From Chryseobacterium endalhagicum (GTDB lineage: Bacteria > Bacteroidota > Bacteroidia > Flavobacteriales > Weeksellaceae): 64,000 nt of DNA. The notes under the pieces were generated by a model, which searched no databases, had not been told where the DNA came from, and worked only from the letters and a program-made list of their open reading frames with translations. Where the stretch lies: contig NZ_JAELVM010000001.1 of assembly GCF_016745235.1 (NCBI RefSeq), positions 1,253,856 through 1,317,855 of the forward strand, in the 5' to 3' direction. How positions within the stretch are numbered: position 1 is the stretch's first letter; every line of letters starts with the position of its first letter. Positions 54,351 through 61,716 of this stretch are shown one piece after another. Both the position numbers and the translations under genes were made by a program.

Positions 54351-56840
54351 ATGGAAAATAATCAAGATATAGATAAAAGATTCAATGATGCTTCTAAGCT
54401 TTCAGAAGAACCGGCTGTTTTTCCGGGTTTTGATGAAGTTTGGGCTAAGGTTGAAGAGAAATTAGATAAAAAAGAAGAGAAAAAGAAAACGGTTCCGGTT
54501 TGGTTCCCGTATGGAATTGCAGCCAGTTTAATCATTGGCCTTGGCGTATTTTATTTTCTGGATAAAAAAGATACAACAGCTCCGGTTCAACCTGTTCTTG
54601 TTGAAAAAACGAAGGATAACCTTCCGAAAGATCATATTCAAGCCATAGACAGTACTGTGAAATCTAATATTGAAAAAGAAATTGCAGTTCCGAAATCTTT
54701 GCAAAATAAGTCTGGACTAGCTTATGAAAATAACAAAACTCCGGGTGTCATTGGAAATTCTGCAGCAGATCATAAAAGTGATGAAATCTATGCATCGAGA
54801 AAAGCAGAGTATTCAACAGACGAATCTTTCATCAAAAAACAGGATCAAACTGTTGTCACGACTTCACAAAGACAGGGTGGACAGCGGAAGGATACCTTAC
54901 GGGAACAGAATATTGAAGAAGTTGTTTTAACAGGACTTGCTCCTAAAAAGAAAGTGGCTTATACCAGCAGCAGTGCTGTTGTGAGTACGCAGTCCAATTA
55001 TATTGCTTCAAATACCAGCCAGGCACTTCAGGGAACTGCCGCAGGAATTCAGGTGCAGGCTTACGGAATTAAAAGAAGCAGTAGAGAGGATAGTAAGAAT
55101 ACCTTAAATATGGTTAATAGCGGCTATCTGAACAATAGTAACAATAATAATCAGATTGTTATAAGAGGCGCAGCAAGTTTGAATGGGAATAATGAACCTC
55201 TGTATGTTGTTAATGGTATGGTAGTGGAACGTGATTATTTCAACAGCCTTAATCCCAAAAAGATTAAAAGCGTAGAAGTATTAAAAGACGCTGCTGCATC
55301 AGCATTATATGGAGGCCGTGCCATGAACGGAGTAGTTGTGGTAAATACGAATAAGCTTTCCAGAAAGGAAAAAAGAAGAATGGAGAAGATACAGAAAGCA
55401 GTCGCTCAATACAAGCAAAATCCTGTTTCTGACAATGAAGGATATGATGCATTTGTAGAAAATCCGTTTGAACTGACCAAAAATCAGCCGCTGTCCACTT
55501 TTTCTATTGATGTAGATAATGCTGCCTATTCCAATGTCAGAAGAATGATCAATAATGGCCAGACTGTTGATAAAAATGCAGTAAGGATTGAAGAAATGAT
55601 CAATTACTTTAAATATAATTATCCGCAGCCTAAAAACAATGATCCGTTTTCAATCAATACAGAATACAGCGATGCACCGTGGAATCCTGATCATAAGCTT
55701 TTAAAGATTGGTCTTCAGGGGAAAAATGTTGCGATGGACAAGCTTCCGCCATCCAATCTGGTATTCCTGGTTGATGTGTCCGGATCTATGAACGAACCTA
55801 ATAAACTACCTCTTCTGAAATCCTCTTTCAAAGTGCTGCTGGATCAGCTGAGACCTGAAGATAAAGTAGGTATTGTGGTTTACGCCGGAAGCGCTGGAAT
55901 GGTACTTTCACCGACTTCTGCAAAGGAAAAGGAAAAAATAATCTCAGCGCTGGACAATCTTCAGGCAGGGGGAAGTACTGCGGGTGGAGCAGGAATTGAG
56001 CTTGCCTATAAACTCGCCCAGGAAAACTTTGTAAAAGATGGAAACAACCGTGTCATCATAGCTACAGACGGAGATTTTAATGTAGGAGCCTCATCCACTT
56101 CAGACATTAAAACTTTAATTGAAGAAAAAAGAAAATCGGGGGTTTTCCTTACATGTCTGGGATTCGGGATGGGAAATTATAAGGATAATACGCTTGAAAC
56201 ACTTGCCAATAAAGGAAATGGAAATTATGCTTACATAGACAATCTTCAGGAAGCCAATAAGTTTCTGGGAAAAGAATTTGCCGGAAGCATCTATGCCATC
56301 GCGAAAGATGTAAAGATTCAGATTGAATTTAATCCTAAATATGTAAGCTCCTACCGCCTGATCGGGTACGAAAACAGGAAGCTGAGAAATGAAGATTTCA
56401 CCAATGATAAAATTGACGCCGGGGAACTGGGAAGCGGCCACACGGTAACAGCTTTGTATGAAGTGATTCCTGCCCATGTAAAATCTGAGTTTTTACCTGA
56501 AGAAAACCAGTTGAAATATAATAAAACGTCGCCTTCTGAGAACTTCAGTGATGAATTGGCAACCGTTAAATTCCGGTATAAAAAGCCTGATGCAGATACG
56601 AGCAGGGAAATCGTTCAGACTGTAAAAAATGAAAAATCAAAAGCACCGGCAAGTCCTGACTTTAAGTTTGCATCATCTGTAGCATGGTTCGGATTGGTTC
56701 TTCGCCAATCGAATCTGATCAGGAAAAAAGATCTCTCTGAAATTGAAAATCTGGCAAAACAAGGCAAAGCTAATGATGAAGAGGGGTACAGATCTGAGTT
56801 TATAAGACTGATTGAGAGTTATAAAGCAGTTTCAAAATAA
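54351..56840 (+). CDS. Membrane-anchored fusion: anti-sigma-like N-terminus, TonB plug-like domain, VWA (YfbK-type) domain
   Basis: 829 residues in an unusual arrangement. Residues 1-48 form an acidic cytoplasmic segment like an anti-sigma N-terminus (FPGFDEVWAKVEEKLDKK). Residues about 49-70 form one transmembrane helix. The linker has a SusC-type NIEEVVLTGL string; residues about 225-335 then resemble a TonB-receptor plug (IVIRGAASLNGNNEPLYVVN, VEVLKDAAASALYGGRAMNG). The C-terminal half starts with a YfbK-type segment (PLSTFSIDVDNAAYSNVRRM) and continues as a von Willebrand A domain with MIDAS D475-x-S-x-S (VDVSGSMNE) and TDGDFNVG. It follows an ECF sigma gene by 11 bases and is probably its membrane partner. 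Stop is before a strong terminator. Confidence 0.85.
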   Translation: MENNQDIDKRFNDASKLSEEPAVFPGFDEVWAKVEEKLDKKEEKKKTVPVWFPYGIAASLIIGLGVFYFLDKKDTTAPVQPVLVEKTKDNLPKDHIQAIDSTVKSNIEKEIAVPKSLQNKSGLAYENNKTPGVIGNSAADHKSDEIYASRKAEYSTDESFIKKQDQTVVTTSQRQGGQRKDTLREQNIEEVVLTGLAPKKKVAYTSSSAVVSTQSNYIASNTSQALQGTAAGIQVQAYGIKRSSREDSKNTLNMVNSGYLNNSNNNNQIVIRGAASLNGNNEPLYVVNGMVVERDYFNSLNPKKIKSVEVLKDAAASALYGGRAMNGVVVVNTNKLSRKEKRRMEKIQKAVAQYKQNPVSDNEGYDAFVENPFELTKNQPLSTFSIDVDNAAYSNVRRMINNGQTVDKNAVRIEEMINYFKYNYPQPKNNDPFSINTEYSDAPWNPDHKLLKIGLQGKNVAMDKLPPSNLVFLVDVSGSMNEPNKLPLLKSSFKVLLDQLRPEDKVGIVVYAGSAGMVLSPTSAKEKEKIISALDNLQAGGSTAGGAGIELAYKLAQENFVKDGNNRVIIATDGDFNVGASSTSDIKTLIEEKRKSGVFLTCLGFGMGNYKDNTLETLANKGNGNYAYIDNLQEANKFLGKEFAGSIYAIAKDVKIQIEFNPKYVSSYRLIGYENRKLRNEDFTNDKIDAGELGSGHTVTALYEVIPAHVKSEFLPEENQLKYNKTSPSENFSDELATVKFRYKKPDADTSREIVQTVKNEKSKAPASPDFKFASSVAWFGLVLRQSNLIRKKDLSEIENLAKQGKANDEEGYRSEFIRLIESYKAVSK

Positions 56841-56847
56841 TCTCAAT

Positions 56848-56879
56848 AAAAAAGAAATTTCCACGGAAATTTCTTTTTT
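56848..56879 (+). terminator. Terminator after the VWA fusion gene
   Basis: Fifteen-bp stem AAAAAAGAAATTTCC / GGAAATTTCTTTTTT with a 2-base tip, followed by A/T. Confidence 0.85.
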
Positions 56880-57216
56880 ATTTTTCGGGAAATTCTCCCG
56901 CTGATCAACCACATTATTTAGGTTTTTAGATAATTTCATATAACTCCCCAGTCACAACGTGACGATTTAATCCAGGGTAGGATAACGTCCTACCAAAAAA
57001 AGCAAAAAAATTAAAATTAATCACCACCAGATATCCACAAATATACCCAGTCACAACGTGACGATTTAATCCAGGGTAGGATAACGTCCTACCAAAAAAG
57101 GTGCAAAAAATTAAAATTAATTAACACCAGATAACCACAAATATACCCAGTCACAACGTGACGATTTAACAAAGGGTATGACACCGTCCTATCAAAAAGA
57201 AAACAAATCAAAAATT
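56880..57216. other. Spacer dominated by tandem hairpin repeats
   Basis: No gene. Three tandem units of about 100 bases (see the repeat at 56947-57198) fill it, ending at the operator of the GbsR gene. Confidence 0.7.
56947..57198. repeat. Three tandem 99-100-base units with two hairpins each
   Basis: Units start CCCAGTCACAACGTGACG at 56947, 57046 and 57146 (periods 99 and 100). Each has hairpins GTCAC-aac-GTGAC and GGTAGGA / TCCTACC. The third unit is degenerate (GGGTATGACACCGTCCTATC). A diverged single copy is at 60651-60702. Confidence 0.85.
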
Positions 57217-57261
57217 AATTTTCAAAAATTATTGAAAATTCAAAAAATATAATTACATTTG
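57217..57261 (+). promoter_or_regulatory. GbsR-gene promoter and operator candidate
   Basis: Inverted repeat AATTTTCA-N8-TGAAAATT (57217-57240), then the -7 box TACATTTG (57254-57261) inside a second small palindrome TTACATTTGTAA. The start codon is at 57288. The same 24-base site recurs at 57824-57847 (22 of 24 bases identical), before the membrane genes. Confidence 0.65.
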
Positions 57262-57287
57262 TAATAGAAATTAAAAAGACAGACAAA

Positions 57288-57791
57288 ATGAAACTTTCAG
57301 AAGCAAAAGAAAAGTACATCCAAACATGGGGAACCTTCGCCACCAACTGGGGAATCAACCGTACGATGGCACAGGTTCATGCATTGCTTCTGGCCAATGG
57401 GAAACCGCTTTCTACGGATGAGGTGATGGAGCAGCTGGAGATTTCAAGAGGAAATGCCAATATGAATCTTCGGGCCTTGATTGACTGGGGAATTGTAAGG
57501 AAAGAATTTATCAAAGGAGACCGGAAAGAATATTTCGTAGCGGAAAAAGATGTCTGGTATCTGTTCAAGCAGATTACGAAAGAACGTAGAAAGAGAGAAA
57601 TAGAGCCTGTTATTTCCTTTTTGGAAGAACTGAAAAACATTGAGGACAATGATTCACAGGAAGCAAAAGAATTTGTCAAGCTGATGGATGATTTCAGTTC
57701 TGTAACCGGGAAGATCAATAATATTATGGATCTGGCGATTAAAAGCGATGATCACTGGCTGGTAGGTAAAATTACCAATCTGCTGAAGTAG
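57288..57791 (+). CDS. GbsR/MarR-type transcriptional regulator
   Basis: 167 residues, winged-helix repressor of the GbsR group. Marks: WGTFATNWGINRTMAQVHAL, then the recognition part LSTDEVMEQLEISRGNANMN and LRALIDWGIVRKEFIKGDRK. The C-terminal half is helical (dimerisation or ligand). It has its own promoter/operator and a terminator (57793-57813), and a second matching operator lies before the membrane-gene group, so it probably represses both itself and that group. The inducer is unknown. Confidence 0.9.
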   Translation: MKLSEAKEKYIQTWGTFATNWGINRTMAQVHALLLANGKPLSTDEVMEQLEISRGNANMNLRALIDWGIVRKEFIKGDRKEYFVAEKDVWYLFKQITKERRKREIEPVISFLEELKNIEDNDSQEAKEFVKLMDDFSSVTGKINNIMDLAIKSDDHWLVGKITNLLK

Positions 57792-57792
57792 G

Positions 57793-57813
57793 AAAGGATT
57801 CAGATCCTTTTTT
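57793..57813 (+). terminator. Terminator after the GbsR gene
   Basis: Stem AAAGGAT / ATCCTTT with a 4-base loop and T-run. Confidence 0.75.
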
Positions 57814-57823
57814 ATTTGAATTT

Positions 57824-57847
57824 AATTTTCAAAAATTACTGAAAATA
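57824..57847 (+). promoter_or_regulatory. Second operator candidate, before the membrane-gene cluster
   Basis: AATTTTCA-N8-TGAAAATA, 22 of 24 bases identical to 57217-57240. It lies 13 bases before the GTG start at 57861, where a repressor would block initiation. No exact TAnnTTTG box is seen here. Confidence 0.65.
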
Positions 57848-57860
57848 TAATATTTATAAG

Positions 57861-58205
57861 GTGTTTAATATTGTATCATATATGATTTTCCTTGCCGTGA
57901 GCTCTTATATCACGGTGGATGTGGGGAGGAGGTGCTTTCAGGCCGGTAAATCCTATCTGGAATATCTGATTCATGATCAGGATATGTGCCTGACCATCAA
58001 CAGGATACTTCTCGGTTGCTATTACCTGCTCAATCTTGGGTATATCGCTGTTAATCTTGCCTTTTGGGACCGGGTAAATTCTATAGAAGAGGTTGTGGCA
58101 GTGTCTGCAGTCCGTATCGGATATATCGCTTTGATCCTGTGTGTGCTTCACTATATGAACATTGTCACGCTTTATATGTTAAGAAATAAATTAACCCTAA
58201 AATAA
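57861..58205 (+). CDS. Small membrane protein A of the GbsR-regulated cluster
   Basis: 114 residues starting at GTG 57861 (an ATG at 57882 is possible). The GTG start is preferred because FNIVSYMIFL aligns with YNFSAYMIYL of the next gene. It has three or so hydrophobic segments (SYMIFLAVSSYITV, LLGCYYLLNLGYIAVNLAF, IGYIALILCVLHYMNIVTLY). It is a paralogue of the next gene: both share the YMI opening, a LLNxG helix, a late EE/ER-VVAxS-IG motif and an N-L end. I do not recognise a named family. They may form a hetero-complex in the inner membrane. Confidence 0.75.
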   Translation: MFNIVSYMIFLAVSSYITVDVGRRCFQAGKSYLEYLIHDQDMCLTINRILLGCYYLLNLGYIAVNLAFWDRVNSIEEVVAVSAVRIGYIALILCVLHYMNIVTLYMLRNKLTLK

Positions 58206-58212
58206 TACAACG

Positions 58213-58614
58213 ATGACCGCAACAGTTCTAACCGCAACGTACAATTTCTCAGCGTACATGATCTATCTGCCAATAGTAATCGCTCTTACGGTACTGGTAT
58301 CCCAGTTTCTGTTCAAAAATTCAAAGACATTTATGATTGATATTTTCCACCAGAAAAAAGATATTGCAATGGCAACCAATTCCCTGTTTAAGATCGGTTT
58401 TTATCTTCTGAACATTGGATTTGCCCTTTGTATCATTGAATTTTTTCAGATTGAAACCATTGAAAGGCTGGTTGTGGCTTTAAGCAAAAAGATCGGAGGT
58501 TTTTCCATCTACCTTGGACTGATGATGCTTCTCAATCTCCTTTTGTTCCTTAAAGGCCGTAAACATGCTATGAATAAAGAAAAACTCATCGAAAATGAAA
58601 ACACTCATCTTTAA
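58213..58614 (+). CDS. Small membrane protein B, paralogue of the previous gene
   Basis: 133 residues, 7 bases after the previous stop. Four hydrophobic segments (YMIYLPIVIALTVLVSQFLF, IGFYLLNIGFALCIIEFF, VVALSKKIGGFSIYLGLMML, LLNLLLFLKG). It shares with gene A the YMI opening, the LLNIG helix, and the ERLVVALSKKIG motif (A has EEVVAVSAVRIG). The C-terminal tail is charged (KGRKHAMNKEKLIENENTHL). A 28-codon frame begins inside its end at 58595 and nearly reaches the next gene. Confidence 0.75.
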   Translation: MTATVLTATYNFSAYMIYLPIVIALTVLVSQFLFKNSKTFMIDIFHQKKDIAMATNSLFKIGFYLLNIGFALCIIEFFQIETIERLVVALSKKIGGFSIYLGLMMLLNLLLFLKGRKHAMNKEKLIENENTHL

Positions 58615-58681
58615 AATCTGGATGTATCTCACCTTCAGATCCACCAACAAAAGAACGAGAGGTGATTTCCTGACCTTTTAA
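58595..58681 (+). CDS. Possible 28-residue microprotein overlapping the end of gene B
   Basis: A 28-codon frame (MKTLIFKIWMYLTFRSTNKR then TRGDFLTF) starts at ATG 58595, 20 bases before gene B's stop, and ends 5 bases before the next gene's ATG. It fills most of the only sizeable gap in the tight cluster. It is basic and aromatic at its N-terminus. It may be a coupled small protein or chance; no ribosome-binding site can be judged. Confidence 0.3.
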   Translation: MKTLIFKIWMYLTFRSTNKRTRGDFLTF

Positions 58682-58686
58682 AACCA

Positions 58687-59046
58687 ATGACCATGAAAAC
58701 TTTTGCAAAATATGACTTTTATATCCAGTTATTTTTCTTTGGTGCAGCAGTTTTAGCAGCTCTTTCGATGGGAATTCTCTATTTCTATTTTATCGCAGGA
58801 ATTCCACAATTGATAAGTTTTGTAATAAGAGTATTTCAGAAAGGTAAAAAGTCGATCAGATATATCATTTACGGAATTTTTATAGTACCTGTTTGGATCT
58901 CTTTACTGATCGTTTACATTTTTAAAAACAATCATGATATTACTAATTTTTTCGGGTCTATTTTGATACTATCTCTCTTTTATAGTCCTATACTGGCTCT
59001 TTTCTATGTTTTTGATGATACAGAATATCTTAATTCAAAAAAATAA
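58687..59046 (+). CDS. Membrane protein of unknown function (119 residues)
   Basis: Starts ATG-ACC-ATG at 58687 (either ATG may serve). It has three or four transmembrane segments (FYIQLFFFGAAVLAALSMGI, YFIAGIPQLISFVIRVF, IIYGIFIVPVWISLLIVYIF, ILILSLFYSPILALFYVF). Not recognised. It has no sequence repeat with genes A and B but shares the size class and location. Five bases separate it from the DCC protein gene. Probably an inner-membrane partner. Confidence 0.7.
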   Translation: MTMKTFAKYDFYIQLFFFGAAVLAALSMGILYFYFIAGIPQLISFVIRVFQKGKKSIRYIIYGIFIVPVWISLLIVYIFKNNHDITNFFGSILILSLFYSPILALFYVFDDTEYLNSKK

Positions 59047-59051
59047 CAAAA

Positions 59052-59864
59052 ATGAAAACCTTAAAAAACCACACCCTGATCTACGACAATGAATGTCCGA
59101 TGTGTGATATCTATTCCAAAGGTTTCACAAAATGCGGAATGCTGGATAATGACGGAAGGGAAGCCTTTACAGAAATCTCACCGGAAAACAGATCCATGAT
59201 AGACCTGAACCGGGCAAAAAACGAGATTGCATTAATTGATCATGATAAAAATGCAGTGGTTTACGGACTGGACAGCCTTCTTCTCATCATTGGAAACTCC
59301 TTTCCGATGCTGGAAAAAATAGCCAGAACACAACCTTTGTACTGGTTTTTCAGAAAGCTCTATTCTTTTGTTTCTTACAACCGGAAACAGATCATTCCTT
59401 CCGCAAAAGATCATAAAGATACGGCCTGTATTCCTGATTTTAACCTTAAATACAGAATTGCTTACATCACCTTTGTTGTTTTCTTTTCAGCTTATATTCT
59501 CAGTCTGTTTTCAGGGAAGCTGGGATTGAATTTAAATCATAATTTCATGAGAGAATTAATGGTATGTTTTGGACAGATCCTTTGGCAGATCCTGTTTTTA
59601 AGACTGTATTTAAAAGATAAGATCTGGGATTATCTCGGAAATATGATGACCGTCTCTCTGATTGGAACTTTACTTTTAATTCCGGCTTTAATGACAGATT
59701 TTACCCCTGTTTTCAATATCATTTACTTTGGAATAGTTGTATTCATCATGTTCCTTGAACATATAAGAAGATGTAAAATCTTAAAACTGAACTACCTTCC
59801 AACCATTTCGTGGATACTTTTCAGAATCACTGCTCTGCTCATTATCATCTTATTTAGCATTTAA
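59052..59864 (+). CDS. DCC-family (DUF393) thiol-disulfide protein with membrane domain
   Basis: 270 residues. The N-terminal 110 form a DCC thioredoxin-like domain: LIYDNECPMCDIYSKGF carries the DxxCPxC active site (Cys15, Cys18) and ALIDHDKNAVVYGLDSLL is typical. The C-terminal 140 residues add about five transmembrane helices (for example AYITFVVFFSAYILSLF, IVVFIMFLEHI). A thiol-disulfide or electron-transfer role at the membrane is likely. It is in the GbsR-regulated group, 5 bases after the preceding gene. Confidence 0.85.
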   Translation: MKTLKNHTLIYDNECPMCDIYSKGFTKCGMLDNDGREAFTEISPENRSMIDLNRAKNEIALIDHDKNAVVYGLDSLLLIIGNSFPMLEKIARTQPLYWFFRKLYSFVSYNRKQIIPSAKDHKDTACIPDFNLKYRIAYITFVVFFSAYILSLFSGKLGLNLNHNFMRELMVCFGQILWQILFLRLYLKDKIWDYLGNMMTVSLIGTLLLIPALMTDFTPVFNIIYFGIVVFIMFLEHIRRCKILKLNYLPTISWILFRITALLIIILFSI

Positions 59865-59931
59865 ACATTAACCCGAATCCCGAATCCCGAAACCTCACAA
59901 CCCGCAACTCGAACCCCAAAACCACAACACA

Positions 59932-60639
59932 ATGAATTTCCTGAAAGCAGAATGGCGGAAATTAGCCATCATCAACTACGAAACAGATCCTGAAGTCCTG
60001 ACAAAATATCTTCCGGAAGGCACAGAACTGGATTTTTATCAGGGAAAATGCTATGTAAGCCTTGTAGGATTTATGTTTTTAAATACTAAACTACTCGGAC
60101 TTTCCATTCCTTTTTATAGAAATTTTGAAGAAGTGAACCTCAGATTTTATGTGAAAAAGAAAGAAAAAAATGTATGGAAAAGAGGAGTGGTCTTCATCAG
60201 GGAAATTGTTCCGAAATATGCCCTCAGCTTTGTTGCAAATTCATTTTATCAGGAAAACTATAAAACAATGCCCATGAATAATCATATTGAATTGAAGGGC
60301 GATGAGCTCACGGTGAAATATGCATGGAAAAACGGAAGCTGGCATTCTATGCAGATCACTGCGGACAGCCATGCTCTGCCGATGGAATCAGATACAGAAT
60401 TTGAATTCATTACAGAACATTATTTTGGCTTCACCAAAAGAGAAAATAAAACCTCAGAATACGAGGTCTGCCATCCAAAATGGGAACATTATCCGGTTAA
60501 AGATTACCAGCTGGATATTGAATTTCAAGCCCTGTACGGAAAAGATTTTGAATTCCTGAACCATCAGAAACCTGTTTCTGTCATGCTCGCCGAAGGCTCT
60601 GAAATTGAAGTGAAAACAAAGAAGTATCTTTTGAAATAG
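59932..60639 (+). CDS. DUF2071 (YqjF-like) protein
   Basis: 235 residues of the DUF2071 family, an alpha+beta fold of unknown activity. Typical start FLKAEWRKLAIINYETDPEV (the family opens W-x-L..INY..DP..L...LP.G...D). Further marks are YVSLVGFMFLNTKLLG and FEEVNLRFYVKK, then a late TEFEFITEHYFGFTKR. It is cytosolic. It belongs to the group ending with a TIGR01777 epimerase, a neighbourhood often seen in Bacteroidetes. A spacer of CCCGAA-type short repeats (59874-59900) precedes it. Confidence 0.85.
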   Translation: MNFLKAEWRKLAIINYETDPEVLTKYLPEGTELDFYQGKCYVSLVGFMFLNTKLLGLSIPFYRNFEEVNLRFYVKKKEKNVWKRGVVFIREIVPKYALSFVANSFYQENYKTMPMNNHIELKGDELTVKYAWKNGSWHSMQITADSHALPMESDTEFEFITEHYFGFTKRENKTSEYEVCHPKWEHYPVKDYQLDIEFQALYGKDFEFLNHQKPVSVMLAEGSEIEVKTKKYLLK

Positions 60640-60650
60640 CGAAGCTTCCA

Positions 60651-60702
60651 CCAAGCCACAAAGTGGCGCTTTAACAAAAGATAGGATGCAGTCCTATCAG
60701 AT
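60651..60702. repeat. Diverged single copy of the 100-base hairpin repeat
   Basis: CCACAAAGTGGCGCTTTAAC then GATAGGATGCAGTCCTATC, the same two-hairpin plan as the tandem units at 56947-57198. The rest of 60703-60766 is AT-rich leader. Confidence 0.7.
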
Positions 60703-60766
60703 TTATCATCACTCCATACTCATCATTCAACATTCATAACTTATAATTTATAACTCACAAAATCTC

Positions 60767-61666
60767 ATGAAAATACTCATCGCCGGAGGAACCGGATTTC
60801 TCGGAGAAAGCCTTGAAAAATATTATACACAAAAAGGTGCGCAGGTTTTTATTCTCACAAGAAAGCCAAAGCGCAACAATGAAATAAAGTGGGACGCCCA
60901 AACATTGGGAGAATGGAAAAATAAAGTTGAAGGAGCTGATGTGTTGATCAATCTCACGGGAAAGTCTGTGGACTGCAGATATCATGAAAAGAATAAAAAA
61001 GAAATATATACTTCAAGAACAGACAGTACAGCCGTGCTTCAACAGGCAGTGGATCAGTGTATCATTAAACCTAAAGTATGGCTCAATGCTGCATCAGCAA
61101 CCATATATGTACATTCCGAGACCCAAATGAATACAGAGGAAAACGGCGTTATCGGTGATGATTTTTCGATGAATATCTGCAAAAGCTGGGAAAAAGAGTT
61201 TTTCAAAGTACAGGATGAGAAAGTGCGAAAAGTTGCATTAAGAACTTCCATTGTTTTAGGAAACACAGGCGGAGCTTTTCCAAAACTGCGTATGATTACA
61301 AAATTGGGACTGGGCGGAAGACAGGGTAGTGGCCAGCAGAAAGTAAGCTGGATCCATATCGAAGACTTTTGCGGGGCCATTGACTGGATAATCACTCATG
61401 AAAATATAAATGGTCCCATTAACATCACAGCTCCCGGTCCTGTTTCCAATGAAACACTGATGACTGAAATGAGAAAACACCTTAAAATCCCGTTCGGATT
61501 GAATGCAGTGGTTTGGCAGCTCGAAATAGCTTCTTTATTTTTAAATACGGAAACAGAACTTTTGTTGAAAAGTAGAAATGTTTATCCCGAAAAACTGCTC
61601 AAAACCGGATTTCAGTTTTCCTATCCGGAATTGGATAAAGCTCTACATCAATTGCTGAAAAATTAA
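60767..61666 (+). CDS. TIGR01777-family NAD-dependent epimerase/dehydratase
   Basis: 299 residues, extended short-chain dehydrogenase fold. Nucleotide loop ILIAGGTGFLGESLEKYY (G-x-x-G-x-x-G near residue 7). Family block GADVLINLTGKSVDCRYHE and NICKSWEKEFF; GxGRQGSGQQKVSWIHIEDF (GLGGRQGSGQQK) is the TIGR01777 hallmark. The usual catalytic Tyr-x-x-x-Lys is not obvious; the position around the ATIYVHSE strand has a histidine, as in other members. The substrate is unknown. It ends the GbsR-linked group, about 50 bases before a glycosidase pair. Confidence 0.88.
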   Translation: MKILIAGGTGFLGESLEKYYTQKGAQVFILTRKPKRNNEIKWDAQTLGEWKNKVEGADVLINLTGKSVDCRYHEKNKKEIYTSRTDSTAVLQQAVDQCIIKPKVWLNAASATIYVHSETQMNTEENGVIGDDFSMNICKSWEKEFFKVQDEKVRKVALRTSIVLGNTGGAFPKLRMITKLGLGGRQGSGQQKVSWIHIEDFCGAIDWIITHENINGPINITAPGPVSNETLMTEMRKHLKIPFGLNAVVWQLEIASLFLNTETELLLKSRNVYPEKLLKTGFQFSYPELDKALHQLLKN

Positions 61667-61716
61667 GGTTTGCTGATTAAGGGCAGGATGATTAAATTAG
61701 CAAAAACGAACCTCAT

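Noticed and set aside
56947..57198. Hairpin tandem units read as a CRISPR array
   Set aside because: The whole 100-base unit repeats, with no unique spacers.
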